From assembly GCA_041940425.1 (NCBI GenBank), contig JBGTSF010000001.1, forward strand, positions 1 to 64,000: a stretch of 64,000 bases of DNA, given 5' to 3'. The notes under the pieces are model-generated. The model was not told where the DNA came from. It was given only the letters and a program-made list of their open reading frames with translations, and did no database searches. Source of the stretch: DATHTS01 sp041940425 (lineage in GTDB: Bacteria > Acidobacteriota > Blastocatellia > Pyrinomonadales > Pyrinomonadaceae). The translations under genes and the position numbers were made by a program. Positions 44,822-52,893 of the stretch are shown piece by piece (the first letter of the stretch is position 1; the number at the start of each line of letters is the position of its first letter).

Positions 44822-46288
44822 ATGTTCCACGAAGTTCAACAAATCGGACCTTACACGCTCATCCGTAAACTCGGCAAAGGCGGTTTCGGTGAAGTTTGGC
44901 TTGCCGAACGCCGCGCTAAATTTGTTACAACGAAAGTCGCCGTCAAACTTCCGCTCGACGAACAGGTTGATCAGGAAACGATCAAACAGGAAGCGACGCT
45001 CTGGGAAAAAGCGAGCGGTCATCCGAATATTTTACCGATTATTGATGCCGACGAATACGACGGGCAGATCGTCATTGTCAGCGAATACGCGCCCGACGGC
45101 TCGCTCGAACAATGGCTCACGGCGCACGGTAAAATGACGATTGAAAAAGCGGTTGAAATGACGATTCGGATTCTCGACGGTTTGGAATTTCTGCATTCAC
45201 AAAACATCATTCACCGCGACATAAAACCCGCCAACATTCTTCTGCAAGGCAACACGCCGCGTCTTGCCGATTTCGGAATTTCACGCGCCTTGCGAACGAC
45301 CGCGACAAGTCAAAGCCAAAATATTTCGGGAACATTCGCCTATATGTCGCCCGAAGCGTTGGACGGCAAACGCTCAGAACAAACCGATATTTGGTCGGTC
45401 GGCATAAATTTGTATCGGTTTTTAACGGGAAAACTTCCATTTCCGCAAAAAGAACCTTCGCAACTTATTGCAGCGATAATGATGCGCGAATATGCGCCTT
45501 TATCATCAGACATTCCGCAAAATCTGCAAAACATAATTGCCAAAGCATTAGCGAAATTACCGGAAAATCGTTACAAAACTGCAAACGAAATGCGTGAAGA
45601 TTTGCAACGAGTTAAGAATAGAATAATTGATTTAAACTCTTATGCCGAACAATCGCTTCAACAATCAGTCCAGAATCAGCAAACTACTTCGACAATTGAA
45701 ACCGTCGTCAAGCCGTCAAGAAATGTATTTCCGCAATCAAATTTTGCACCTCGCAATATCGAAAAGGGAAAATCTATAAACAAAACCAATCTATTCAAAG
45801 ATAAATTTGGTTCTTTTGTTTTATTATTTCTGGCAGTTTTTATTTTTATAAGTTTGGTTTCAAGTAATCCCAACGATTGGAGTTTAAATACAGCCAGTTA
45901 TCAAAAAACTCAAAATTGGCTTGGCATTTTAGGCTCAGTTACTGCCGATTTGTTATTTCAACTATTTGGTTTAACTGCTTATTTTTTTCCGGCTCTTTTA
46001 GCATTAATAGCTTGGTGGCTTTATCAAGCGAAAAATTTTTTATCTATAACTAGACGGCTTTTCGGTTGTTTCTTATTTATTATTTTAACTTCAAGTTTAG
46101 TAAGTTTAATCGGTTGGCGTGGCGGAATAATAGGCATACTTTTAGTGCAAAATATGATGTGGCTTTTTGGGAAAATTGTTACTGGTATTATTTTCTCAAT
46201 TATTTATATCGTGGCACTGTTATTAATCACTGATTTTTCTTTTTCGTCTAACGTAACAAATAAAAAATTTCGGAAGAACGATAAATAA
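44822..46288 (+). CDS. Ser/Thr protein kinase fused to an FtsK-type 4TM domain
   Basis: A 488-residue protein. Kinase (about 9-265): glycine loop GKGGFGEVW, ATP lysine in VAVKLP, catalytic HRDIKPANILL, DFGIS and GTFAYMSPEAL, all intact. A linker (265-325) follows. The C-terminal 165 residues read like the N-terminal membrane domain of FtsK/SpoIIIE: SSNPNDWSLNT, QNWLGILGSVTADLLFQLFG and LTAYFFPALLALIAWWLY, with four or five helices. The FtsK motor is absent. From about 45600 the DNA becomes clearly AT-rich, suggesting a join of two sources. It follows the Uma2-type gene by 8 bp. Confidence 0.88.
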   Translation: MFHEVQQIGPYTLIRKLGKGGFGEVWLAERRAKFVTTKVAVKLPLDEQVDQETIKQEATLWEKASGHPNILPIIDADEYDGQIVIVSEYAPDGSLEQWLTAHGKMTIEKAVEMTIRILDGLEFLHSQNIIHRDIKPANILLQGNTPRLADFGISRALRTTATSQSQNISGTFAYMSPEALDGKRSEQTDIWSVGINLYRFLTGKLPFPQKEPSQLIAAIMMREYAPLSSDIPQNLQNIIAKALAKLPENRYKTANEMREDLQRVKNRIIDLNSYAEQSLQQSVQNQQTTSTIETVVKPSRNVFPQSNFAPRNIEKGKSINKTNLFKDKFGSFVLLFLAVFIFISLVSSNPNDWSLNTASYQKTQNWLGILGSVTADLLFQLFGLTAYFFPALLALIAWWLYQAKNFLSITRRLFGCFLFIILTSSLVSLIGWRGGIIGILLVQNMMWLFGKIVTGIIFSIIYIVALLLITDFSFSSNVTNKKFRKNDK

Positions 46289-46319
46289 AATAGCAAGTGT
46301 TCTGAACTTAAATTGATTT

Positions 46320-46333
46320 TATCGTAAAATCAG
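46320..46333. repeat. 14-bp direct repeat, copy 1
   Basis: TATCGTAAAATCAG; the identical word is at 47201-47214, flanking the DUF433/toxin block. This copy is also part of the palindrome TGATTTTA-TCG-TAAAATCA, and TAAAAT could be a -10 box. Confidence 0.6.
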
Positions 46334-46345
46334 AGAGATTAAATT

Positions 46346-46645
46346 ATGACAACAGTTGTCGAAAATTATATCGAGATTGACGAAAACCGCGTTGTTTGGA
46401 TAGCGGATACGAAAGTAAAAGTTATCGAAATCGCGGTTGATAAGATCGCGCACGGTTCGAGTCCCGAAGAACTGCATTTTCAATATCCGCATCTCTCGAT
46501 GTCGTAGATTCACGCCGCGCTCGCTTTTTATTACGACCACCCCGAAGAACTCGAAGCGGAAATTCTCAAGCGTCTGCACGAAGTCAACGAACTCGCCGCG
46601 AAAAACGCCGATTCGCCTCTGCAAAAGAAACTGCGCGAAAATTGA
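46346..46645 (+). pseudogene. DUF433 domain gene interrupted by an in-frame TAG
   Basis: The frame from ATG 46346 reads MTTVVENYIEIDENRVVW...HGSSPEELHFQYPHLSMS, stops at TAG (46505-46507), and then continues in the same frame IHAALAFYYDHPEELEAEILKRLHEVN to a TGA at 46643-46645. Together this is a full DUF433-type protein of about 99 residues; many relatives have glutamine at the stop, so a CAG-to-TAG change is likely. DUF433 proteins are winged-helix, VapB-like antitoxins. Each half alone is too short to be functional. Sequencing error is possible, as the contig is a draft. Confidence 0.75.
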
Positions 46646-46681
46646 TTTTCGGTTATCATAAAACACAAGGAGTTTTACATT

Positions 46682-46921
46682 ATGCTGACGGCAATCGAAA
46701 CGACGGGAACGATAAACGCCAAACATCAGATCGAGTTGGACGAAGACCTGCCGAGCAACGCGCCGAACCGTGTGCGCGTGATCGTGCTTTTTGATGAAAA
46801 TTCGGATGATTTCAGCGAAAAGGAATGGATGAAAACCGCTTCGGGCAATGAAGTTTTCGATTTTCTCGAAGATGAAGACGAGAATGTTTACACTTTAGAA
46901 GACGGAAAGCCTTTGGAATAA
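46682..46921 (+). CDS. Putative antitoxin partner of MazF-like toxin
   Basis: A 79-residue acidic protein (MLTAIETTGTINAKHQIELDED...VRVIVLFDENSDDFSEKEWMK). The N-terminal beta-rich part could be a DNA-binding domain, and the acidic C-terminus (FDFLEDEDENVYTLEDGKPLE) fits toxin-neutralising tails. Its stop overlaps the toxin start by one base (TAATG), typical of toxin-antitoxin operons. An AAGGAG site precedes the ATG. No named antitoxin family was recognised. Confidence 0.7.
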   Translation: MLTAIETTGTINAKHQIELDEDLPSNAPNRVRVIVLFDENSDDFSEKEWMKTASGNEVFDFLEDEDENVYTLEDGKPLE

Positions 46922-47208
46922 TGAAAAATAAGATCGTTTTGGTTCCATTTCCGTTCGATGATTTATCGTCTAACAAAGTGCGACCTGCCGTTTGTCTAAC
47001 CGATGAAATTCAGCCTTACGGTCATATCGTTTTAGCATTTATTACAAGCAAAGTTTCAGCGAATCCCGCAGACACGGATTTCGTTATCGAATCGGGCGAT
47101 GCGGATTTTGCACAAACAGGCTTGAAGGTTTCTTCAACGATTCGGCTTCATCGTTTAATGACGGTCAGCAAACAAATTATCAAACGCGAACTCGGCGAGT
47201 TATCGTAA
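46921..47208 (+). CDS. MazF/PemK-like toxin
   Basis: A 95-residue protein with the PemK/MazF pattern: the start KNKIVLVPFPFDDLSSNKVRPAVCL contains the PFPF...RPAV signature, followed by VLAFITSK and STIRLHRLMTVSKQIIKRELG, which matches the R..K positions near the RNA-binding groove. The family cuts mRNA to arrest growth. It overlaps the antitoxin gene by one base. Confidence 0.85.
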   Translation: MKNKIVLVPFPFDDLSSNKVRPAVCLTDEIQPYGHIVLAFITSKVSANPADTDFVIESGDADFAQTGLKVSSTIRLHRLMTVSKQIIKRELGELS

Positions 47209-47214
47209 AATCAG
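47201..47214. repeat. 14-bp direct repeat, copy 2
   Basis: TATCGTAAAATCAG, identical to 46320-46333; this copy overlaps the stop region of the toxin gene. Confidence 0.6.
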
Positions 47215-47262
47215 CAAACGGGAATTGAAATTCGTTTGCGAAAATTATTTGATATTTAATCT

Positions 47263-48018
47263 ATGAGCGAAAAACAATTTGAGGGAAAATCGGCAATCGT
47301 AACGGGCGGAACGCGCGGGATCGGAAAGGCGATTGTTACGGAATTGGCAAAGCGCGGCGCGAATGTCGCGTTTAATTATGCGCGGAGCGGAACGGAAGCC
47401 GAAAATTTGAAATCGGAAATCGAGATTTCGGGTGTGAGAGCGATTGCCGCGCAGTGCGACGTTTCCGATTCGGAAGCGTCAGCCGAATTTGTAAAACAGG
47501 TTTCGGCGGAATTCGGCGGCGTGGATTTTTTGGTGAACAATGCCGGAATCACGCGCGATACGCTGATTTTAAGAATGAAGGAAGAAGATTGGGACGCGGT
47601 GATTGATACGAATTTAAAAGGCGCGTTCAATTTTTCAAAAGCCGTTCTGCGCCCGATGATGAAAAACGCGGACGGCGGTTCGATCTTGAATATCTCTTCG
47701 ATCTCCGGCGTGGTCGGAATGCTCGGTCAGACGAATTATTCGGCATCGAAAGCGGGAATGATCGGTTTGACAAAAGCCTTGGCAAAGGAAGTTGCGAGCC
47801 GGAAAATTACGGTCAACGCTCTTGCATTAGGTTTGATCGAAACCGAGATGGCGGCGGAAATGAATCAGGAATTCAAGGAAAAAATTCTGGCGAATATTCC
47901 TCTGGGCAGACTCGGAAACGTGCAGGAAGTCGCCGAGATCGCCTGTTTTTTATTGAGCGATTCCGCCCGCTATATCACCGGACAGGTCATCCAGCCCGAC
48001 GGCGGACTTGCGATGTAA
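47263..48018 (+). CDS. 3-oxoacyl-ACP reductase FabG-like
   Basis: A 251-residue classical SDR. The NADP-binding GGTRGIGKAI, NNAGITRDTLILRM, the catalytic YSASKAGMIGLTKALAKE and the ending YITGQVIQPDGGLAM are those of FabG, which reduces 3-oxoacyl-ACP in fatty-acid synthesis. The usual NAVAPGFI after the active site reads NALALGLI here, a mild departure. No other fatty-acid genes are near. The next 70 bp are an inverted repeat. Another SDR role is possible, as FabG-like enzymes are numerous. Confidence 0.85.
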   Translation: MSEKQFEGKSAIVTGGTRGIGKAIVTELAKRGANVAFNYARSGTEAENLKSEIEISGVRAIAAQCDVSDSEASAEFVKQVSAEFGGVDFLVNNAGITRDTLILRMKEEDWDAVIDTNLKGAFNFSKAVLRPMMKNADGGSILNISSISGVVGMLGQTNYSASKAGMIGLTKALAKEVASRKITVNALALGLIETEMAAEMNQEFKEKILANIPLGRLGNVQEVAEIACFLLSDSARYITGQVIQPDGGLAM

Positions 48019-48085
48019 GGATGAGGGATGAGGGATGAGGGATGAGTGTTTTTTTCATCCCTCATCCCTCATCCCTCATCCCTCA
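48019..48085. repeat. GGGATGA tandem/inverted repeat
   Basis: Four copies of GGATGAG (48019-48046) face four complementary CTCATCC copies (48056-48085) around a T-rich loop. The same words form the cassette at 58941-59018. Confidence 0.9.
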
Positions 48086-48091
48086 AATATT

Positions 48092-48885
48092 ATGTCATTA
48101 GATTATAGAAACGAAGAACCTCAGATAGAACAGACCGAAGAGCAAACCGAAAAATATCAACGGGCGAGTTTTGTTATGCCCGTTTATCCGATTATTTTGG
48201 TCGCGTGTTTGGTCGTCGTTTTTCTTTGTCAGTTATATTTCAACCTTAATTTTTCGATATTGCTTGCCGGATTCGATAAGCAATTATTCAGCGAGGGGCA
48301 ATACTGGCGGATTTTAACCGGAGCCGCGCTTCACGGCAATCTGCTTCATTTGTTCTTTAATTGCTACGNNNNNNNNNNATCGAAACGCTTTCCAACCGCT
48401 CGCATCTGGCGATAGTTTTTCTGCTCTCGGCAATCGGCGGCGGGATTTTGAGTTTGATCTTTGTTCCCGAAGCAAGGTCGGTCGGCGCGTCGGGCGGCGT
48501 GATCGGTTTTCTCGGTTATCTGACGGCTTACGGATTTAAACGCCGGAAACTTTTGCCGCCCGCGTTTTTGAAAAACATGCTTTTCAACATCGCGTTTATC
48601 GGGCTTTTCGGAATTTTGGTCAATTTTTACGGACAGACTCAAGCACCGGAAAATGCGTTGATGATTGACAATTACGGACATCTCGGCGGTTTGCTTGTCG
48701 GCGTGATCTACGGCTTTCTGCAAATACCGTCCGACCTTTACAAAGACCCGCGCCAGATCGGTCAAGCGACGAGAATTCTCGGTTTTATATCGCTCGGCGT
48801 TTTTATTTTGACCGCCGTTTTCACGATTCTTATTTTACTCGGAATTATAAACATCACGATTCCGGCGATTCAGCTTTTAGGATAA
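48092..48885 (+). CDS. Rhomboid family intramembrane serine protease (gapped)
   Basis: A multi-helix membrane protein interrupted by ten Ns at 48369-48378. Before the gap: TGAALHGNLLHLFFNCY, the H-x3-HLxxN region of rhomboids. After the gap: IETLSNRSH, VGASGGVIGFLGYLTAYG with the catalytic serine in GASGG, and IDNYGHLGGLLVG with the catalytic histidine. Relatives have only a few residues where the gap is, so the true gap is probably short; the frame on either side differs because the gap length is nominal. The start at 48092 follows the GGGATGA inverted repeat. The substrate is unknown. Confidence 0.88.
48369..48378. other. Assembly gap (10 Ns)
   Basis: Ten undetermined bases inside the rhomboid gene; a nominal scaffold gap. 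Confidence 0.99.
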
Positions 48886-48900
48886 TTTTTCGTTTATATA

Positions 48901-49518
48901 ATGCCCAGAGTCAGAGTTCACCAGCACGTTAATCCGCTCGCGCCTTATTATGTTTTCGAGCCGGAGCCGGTTGAATTGGAAAAGATTTTCGCCGATCCCG
49001 AATCGCCTCTGCATCTCGACCTCGGATGCGGGCGCGGGCGGTTTATTTTAAAGATGGCGGAAATTGAAAAGAAGCAGAATTTTCTCGGCGTGGAAATCCG
49101 CGAGCCTTTAGTCGAAGAAGCCAACCGCATCGCGCAGGGAAAAAATCTCACGAATCTTCATTATGAATTCGCGAACGCGATGCTCGCGCTCGGTAAACTG
49201 TTGGAAAACTTGCCCGCAAATATTTTGCAGGTGGTGACGATCCAGTTTCCCGATCCGTGGTTTAAGAAAAAACACGCCAAACGCCGGATGGTCAATGCCG
49301 AGTTGGTCGAAACGCTTGCCGATCATTTAGCCGAACAGGGAAGGATTTTTGTGCAGACCGACATCGAATTTTTAGCTGAAGAAATGTTCGCGCTTTTTGA
49401 GGAAAAATTTAAGAAAACCGAAATTTCGGAGAATCCTTTTCCGGTAAAAACCGAGCGCGAGATTTCGGTCGAAAACCGCGAACTGCCGATCTTTCGCGCG
49501 GTGTTTATGAGAAGGTGA
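48901..49518 (+). CDS. trmB: tRNA (guanine-N7-)-methyltransferase
   Basis: A 205-residue Rossmann methyltransferase that makes m7G46 in tRNA. The SAM motif is LDLGCGRGRFI, followed by FLGVEIREPLV, and the diagnostic QFPDPWFKKKHAKRRMV for TrmB. It starts 15 bp after the rhomboid gene. The length is close to that of the usual family core. The short gap after it holds an imperfect inverted repeat. Confidence 0.94.
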   Translation: MPRVRVHQHVNPLAPYYVFEPEPVELEKIFADPESPLHLDLGCGRGRFILKMAEIEKKQNFLGVEIREPLVEEANRIAQGKNLTNLHYEFANAMLALGKLLENLPANILQVVTIQFPDPWFKKKHAKRRMVNAELVETLADHLAEQGRIFVQTDIEFLAEEMFALFEEKFKKTEISENPFPVKTEREISVENRELPIFRAVFMRR

Positions 49519-49531
49519 AAGGCGTATTCCA

Positions 49532-49637
49532 AACAGGATGGACAGGATAAATAAGTAGGCAGAAGCACAGGGCAGTCGGCACACTATTTCGGACTGCCTA
49601 CTGCCTCTGCGCCTACTGCCGCTGTCTAAATCCTGTA
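49532..49637. repeat. Imperfect inverted repeat with GGCAGTAGGC-type words
   Basis: ACAGGAT (left) and ATCCTGT (right) enclose GTAGGCAGAAGCACAGGGCA and complementary TGCCTCTGCGCCTACTGCC-type sequence. It fills the gap between the convergent trmB and 49640 genes. Confidence 0.7.
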
Positions 49638-49639
49638 AT

Positions 49640-50557
49640 CTACCAAGTTATTTCGACCTCATAGTCGTCATCACTGCCGTCGGGATCGTAAATCTGGATG
49701 ATCGCCTCGTAATCATTATTTCGATTCGGCTGTTGGAGAACCGTTACGCTTCCGCGCCCGCGGCGTTTTCTGACCGTCACGTTTCCGGGACGGGCGGCGA
49801 GATAGCCGTTGATGTTGAAATTGACATTGCTCAAACCGCTTCCCGATTGGTCAATCGAATCTACATCCGAACCGGAAATAACAATGTTGACCGTATCGTC
49901 AACGCGCCCGCGCCAGACGACTCTGCCCGCGCTGTAACGCTCGTCAACATTTCCGCCCTGCGATTGCCAGCGGATTTGCAGACGATATTCGTCGTCGCTT
50001 CTCTGCGGGTCGTAAACCTGCACGATCGCCGTAAAATTATTGCTCCGGTTCGGCTGTTGAATGACGAAAGCCGTTCCGCGCCCTTCGAGTTTGCTGACCG
50101 ACAGCGTGGCGTTGCGGCGCGGCAGAACGCCGTTCATATTCTGATAGCCCGGAATAAATCGTCCCGAAACCGACTGGTTTTCGATTTCGTTTCCGCGAAT
50201 CACGATGTTAAGACGGTCATCAACGCGCCCCGACCAGTCAATCGTGCCGGTCGAAGTTCCGCGTCCGCGTCCCGGTCGCGGACCCGGAAACGGATTCTGC
50301 GGACGGACGCTGACATATCCGGCATCGTAACCCTGTATGTAATATCTGTCGTAAAGCCGGCTGTCGAGCTTGTTGCTGTAACGCCGGTAATTGGCATCGC
50401 GGTTTGAACGCGCGTCATTGATGCCGTCCTCGTAGCCTTCGTTATAATAGCCGCATTGAATTTGCGAAAGCCGGACGCGGTCGCACTGCGCGAACGCCGA
50501 AACGCTCGAAAATCCGACAACGCCGAGCAGTAAAAGGAAAAACATAAGTTTTTTCAT
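49640..50557 (-). CDS. Secreted protein with two duplicated domains, unknown function
   Basis: A 305-residue protein: signal peptide (about 1-24, ending AFAQ), a linker rich in YD/YNEGYEDG repeats (25-105), then two homologous domains of about 95 residues. Each starts with a W-x-GRVDD-x-x-NIVI strand, contains RGRG(T/S)..V.QQPNR.N(N/D)(F/Y).A.(I/V)Q(V/I)YDP, and ends (Y/V)(R/E)(L/V)(Q/E)I.W. No known function is assigned. The arginine-rich linker GPRPGRGRG is notable. A ribosome binding site GGAGG precedes the ATG. Confidence 0.75.
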   Translation of the reverse strand: MKKLMFFLLLLGVVGFSSVSAFAQCDRVRLSQIQCGYYNEGYEDGINDARSNRDANYRRYSNKLDSRLYDRYYIQGYDAGYVSVRPQNPFPGPRPGRGRGTSTGTIDWSGRVDDRLNIVIRGNEIENQSVSGRFIPGYQNMNGVLPRRNATLSVSKLEGRGTAFVIQQPNRSNNFTAIVQVYDPQRSDDEYRLQIRWQSQGGNVDERYSAGRVVWRGRVDDTVNIVISGSDVDSIDQSGSGLSNVNFNINGYLAARPGNVTVRKRRGRGSVTVLQQPNRNNDYEAIIQIYDPDGSDDDYEVEITW

Positions 50558-50642
50558 AAATTTCCTCCTTAGAAAAATTTTCGATTAAAAATTAAATGAA
50601 TTGATTTTGAACCGTATTGTAATGCGTAAAACTTTTAAAGCA

Positions 50643-50683
50643 AAAGGCTGAAGACAAACTTTTAATTTTTATCTTCAGCCTTT
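50643..50683 (-). terminator. Terminator of the M48 protease gene
   Basis: AAAGGCTGAAGA and TCTTCAGCCTTT form a 12-bp perfect stem downstream of the M48 stop, with a T-rich tail on the minus strand. Confidence 0.85.
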
Positions 50684-50713
50684 CATAAAATTACTCCGAT
50701 TAGTTTTTTGCGA

Positions 50714-52132
50714 TTAGTATTGATCGCTTAAACGAATCGAGCGAACCAGATTGCGGAAAGCGTAGCTGTATCTCGACGACTCGTTTGCGGGTGAAACCGC
50801 CGCGACATATAAAAGTTGCCCGTTGCGGAGCTGTGTCGTATAAACGGTTACATTTTCCGTGTCGCCCGTTACCGGCGAGCGTCCCGAAAGCGTCGTGTAA
50901 TAAGCCTGCCGTCCGCTGATCGTCGTTCGGTAAAAGTTAGTCTGACGGCGCAGATAATTATTTGCCTGCAAGATGCCTTCAACATAATCTTCCGTCGCTT
51001 GAGCGAGATTGTTATTCCGTGAATTATAAACTCCGATCAATGCGCCGTGCGTGATGCCGTCCTTTCCGTAAGCTCCGTCCGGCGCGATCCAAACCTGACT
51101 CTGCTCTTCCATCACGCGCCAGTTCGACGGGTAATTCAGACGAATCCAGTTACCGCTCGAATAGGTCTGGACGCGCGACGACGGATAAGGAACGTTTCGT
51201 TCGTATCTGCCTGTATTGGTCGGGCTTTGAGTCCGATTATTTTGCGCGTTGCGTTCGATTTCCGCCAGTGTCGGGGCTTGCGGCAGTCTTCTCAATCTGT
51301 TCTGAATATTTTGAAAAGCTCGCGTATCCTGAGTCGCTTCATTCGGTGAAACTCTCAAAAGCTGGGCTTCACGATTTATCGCCGCATAACGGCTTCCCGG
51401 ATCGGGGTGACTGCTGAGCCACTCGGGATTGCGGCTGCCGCCCGATTGCTGTTCGATGGTGCGAAACATATTCGCCAGATCGCGCGGATCATATCCGGCA
51501 CGCGCCATGATCTGCGCGCCGAGAATGTCGGCTTGCCGTTCGTAATCGCGGCTATAGCGCAGAAAATATCCGGCGGCGATGGTTTGTCCGATTGCCGCGC
51601 CGGTTTGTCCGCCTAAGATCGCGCCGCCCAAGATCGCGCCGATTCCCAAAATCTGATTAAGCGGATTATTCAATTTCGTCTGTTGCGCGGTCGCGTGCCG
51701 CAGCGCGATGTGGCTGATCTCGTGCGCCATCACGCCCGCCATTTCGCCTTCGCTTTTTGCCGCTTCGATCATTCCGCGATTGACATACATCGGACCGCCG
51801 GGAAGCGCGAATGCATTGATGTCGCGGGCATTGACAACCTTAAATCTATAATCAAATGCAGATTCTTGAAACTGCGGAGGAATTGCGCGAACGAGCCGTT
51901 CGCCGACGTTTTCGATATATTGCTGGGCTTGATAATCGTTAAGAATCGGGAATTGTCGTTCGACTTCCTGCGAGGCTTCGCGCCCGATCTTGACGTCGTC
52001 CTGAACTTTATATTTGTTTTTCGGCATTTCGACACGCGTTCCCTGCTGCGCGAATGACGCGATGGGAAACATCAGCATCGTCCAGACAACTAAAAACGCC
52101 GCAAAACTTTTTCCAAAATTATATTTTTTCAT
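50714..52132 (-). CDS. M48 family metallopeptidase, secreted
   Basis: About 472 residues from the ATG at 52132, which has a GGAG site; upstream in-frame codons lie before it. The signal peptide ends at SFAQQ. The zinc site is HEISH in GVMAHEISHIALRHAT, followed by ERQADILGAQIMARAGYD with the third ligand region (E in YERQAD), as in BepA/LoiP-type periplasmic M48 proteases. The C-terminal 170 residues (SGNWIRLNYPSNWRVMEEQSQVWIAPDGAYG...) form an extra domain not found in the core family. It probably acts in outer-membrane or periplasmic protein quality control. Confidence 0.9.
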   Translation of the reverse strand: MKKYNFGKSFAAFLVVWTMLMFPIASFAQQGTRVEMPKNKYKVQDDVKIGREASQEVERQFPILNDYQAQQYIENVGERLVRAIPPQFQESAFDYRFKVVNARDINAFALPGGPMYVNRGMIEAAKSEGEMAGVMAHEISHIALRHATAQQTKLNNPLNQILGIGAILGGAILGGQTGAAIGQTIAAGYFLRYSRDYERQADILGAQIMARAGYDPRDLANMFRTIEQQSGGSRNPEWLSSHPDPGSRYAAINREAQLLRVSPNEATQDTRAFQNIQNRLRRLPQAPTLAEIERNAQNNRTQSPTNTGRYERNVPYPSSRVQTYSSGNWIRLNYPSNWRVMEEQSQVWIAPDGAYGKDGITHGALIGVYNSRNNNLAQATEDYVEGILQANNYLRRQTNFYRTTISGRQAYYTTLSGRSPVTGDTENVTVYTTQLRNGQLLYVAAVSPANESSRYSYAFRNLVRSIRLSDQY

Positions 52133-52169
52133 TTTCTCCTCCAACCGAATTATGTATTGTTTCATTACA

Positions 52170-52198
52170 AGTATATTAACCGTAATATAAATTAGCAA
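52170..52198 (-). promoter_or_regulatory. Sigma-70-type promoter of the M48 gene
   Basis: On the minus strand TTGCTA and TATACT are separated by 17 bp, about 40 bp upstream of the M48 start codon. Confidence 0.65.
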
Positions 52199-52392
52199 CA
52201 TATATGCCAGTTAAGATTTTTCGAAAGATTCGGCAAGACTAAAATCCGTTTGAAATAGAGGTTAAGATTATGTTTTATATAGATTTACGAAGACAAGAGG
52301 AGAGGCGGATTTATAATTTGAGAGTGAAAGAATTGGTGAAAAAACGGTGAGTGAAACCGTTGAGCAAAAGGAATAGATTTGTCGGAAATCGT

Positions 52393-52593
52393 TTAATAAA
52401 CCGCAAACTGCGAATTACGGTCATTTGAAGTTTGTTCGTTCGACTCACTTTCACTTTCCGAAATTTGCTCCAGAGCTTTATTAACCCGTCCGATCAGCGG
52501 GAGAACATCTTTCGATTCGATTTTCTCGTTATGTTTTTTATCAACCAAAACTGCAAAGGCGATTTCCGAGTCCAGATCATTGATTAAGTTCAT
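52393..52593 (-). CDS. Small protein of unknown function, possible Pho-regulon member
   Basis: About 66 residues from ATG 52593 (MNLINDLDSEIAFAVLVDKKHNEKIE...). An alternative start at 52671 adds 26 basic residues. The C-terminus is serine/glutamate-rich (ISESESESNEQTSNDRNSQ). No family was recognised and no clear ribosome binding site is seen. Upstream, oriented towards it, lie three 11-bp-phased Pho-box-like hexamers (52698-52725) and a TATAAAG sequence (52684-52690). The 260-bp stretch between this gene and M48 holds nothing else recognisable. Confidence 0.45.
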   Translation of the reverse strand: MNLINDLDSEIAFAVLVDKKHNEKIESKDVLPLIGRVNKALEQISESESESNEQTSNDRNSQFAVY

Positions 52594-52697
52594 ATTTTTC
52601 ACTGATAAAGGCTTTTTTATCGGGGGGTAAAAACCGGCGCGCCTGACAAAAATATACCGCCGAATTTTCATTGGAAACTGAAACTTTATATCATCAA

Positions 52698-52725
52698 TGT
52701 TAGAACAATGTTACGAAAATGTTAA
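52698..52725 (-). promoter_or_regulatory. Pho-box-like repeat, three 11-bp-phased hexamers
   Basis: On the minus strand TTAACA, GTAACA and CTAACA start exactly 11 bp apart (plus-strand TGTTAA 52720, TGTTAC 52709, TGTTAG 52698). This matches the PhoP/PhoB repeat pattern. It lies in the divergent region between pstS and the small gene at 52393. Confidence 0.7.
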
Positions 52726-52742
52726 ATCTCGAAAATATAAAA

Positions 52743-52770
52743 TTAACTCGCCGTCAAAATTAAGTATAAT
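52743..52770 (+). promoter_or_regulatory. Possible pstS promoter
   Basis: TTAACT (52743-52748) and TATAAT (52765-52770) are separated by 16 bp, about 125 bp upstream of the pstS start and 18 bp downstream of the Pho-box-like repeats. Confidence 0.5.
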
Positions 52771-52893
52771 TTAACAAAATCACCGTTAAACTTGGAATAT
52801 AATCAAACGATATTTTTTGTAATCGGACGGTGTAAAGTTACGTTTGAAAAAATAAAGTTTATTTGTTACGAAAAATATTTTTAGGAGAATTTA

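Noticed and set aside
46450..46470. GGTTCGAGTCCC resembling a tRNA T-arm
   Set aside because: It lies within the DUF433 coding sequence and no acceptor or anticodon arms can be drawn around it.
48019..48085. Possible CRISPR-like array (GGGATGA repeats)
   Set aside because: Units are 7 bp without spacers and face their complement; this is a simple inverted tandem repeat.
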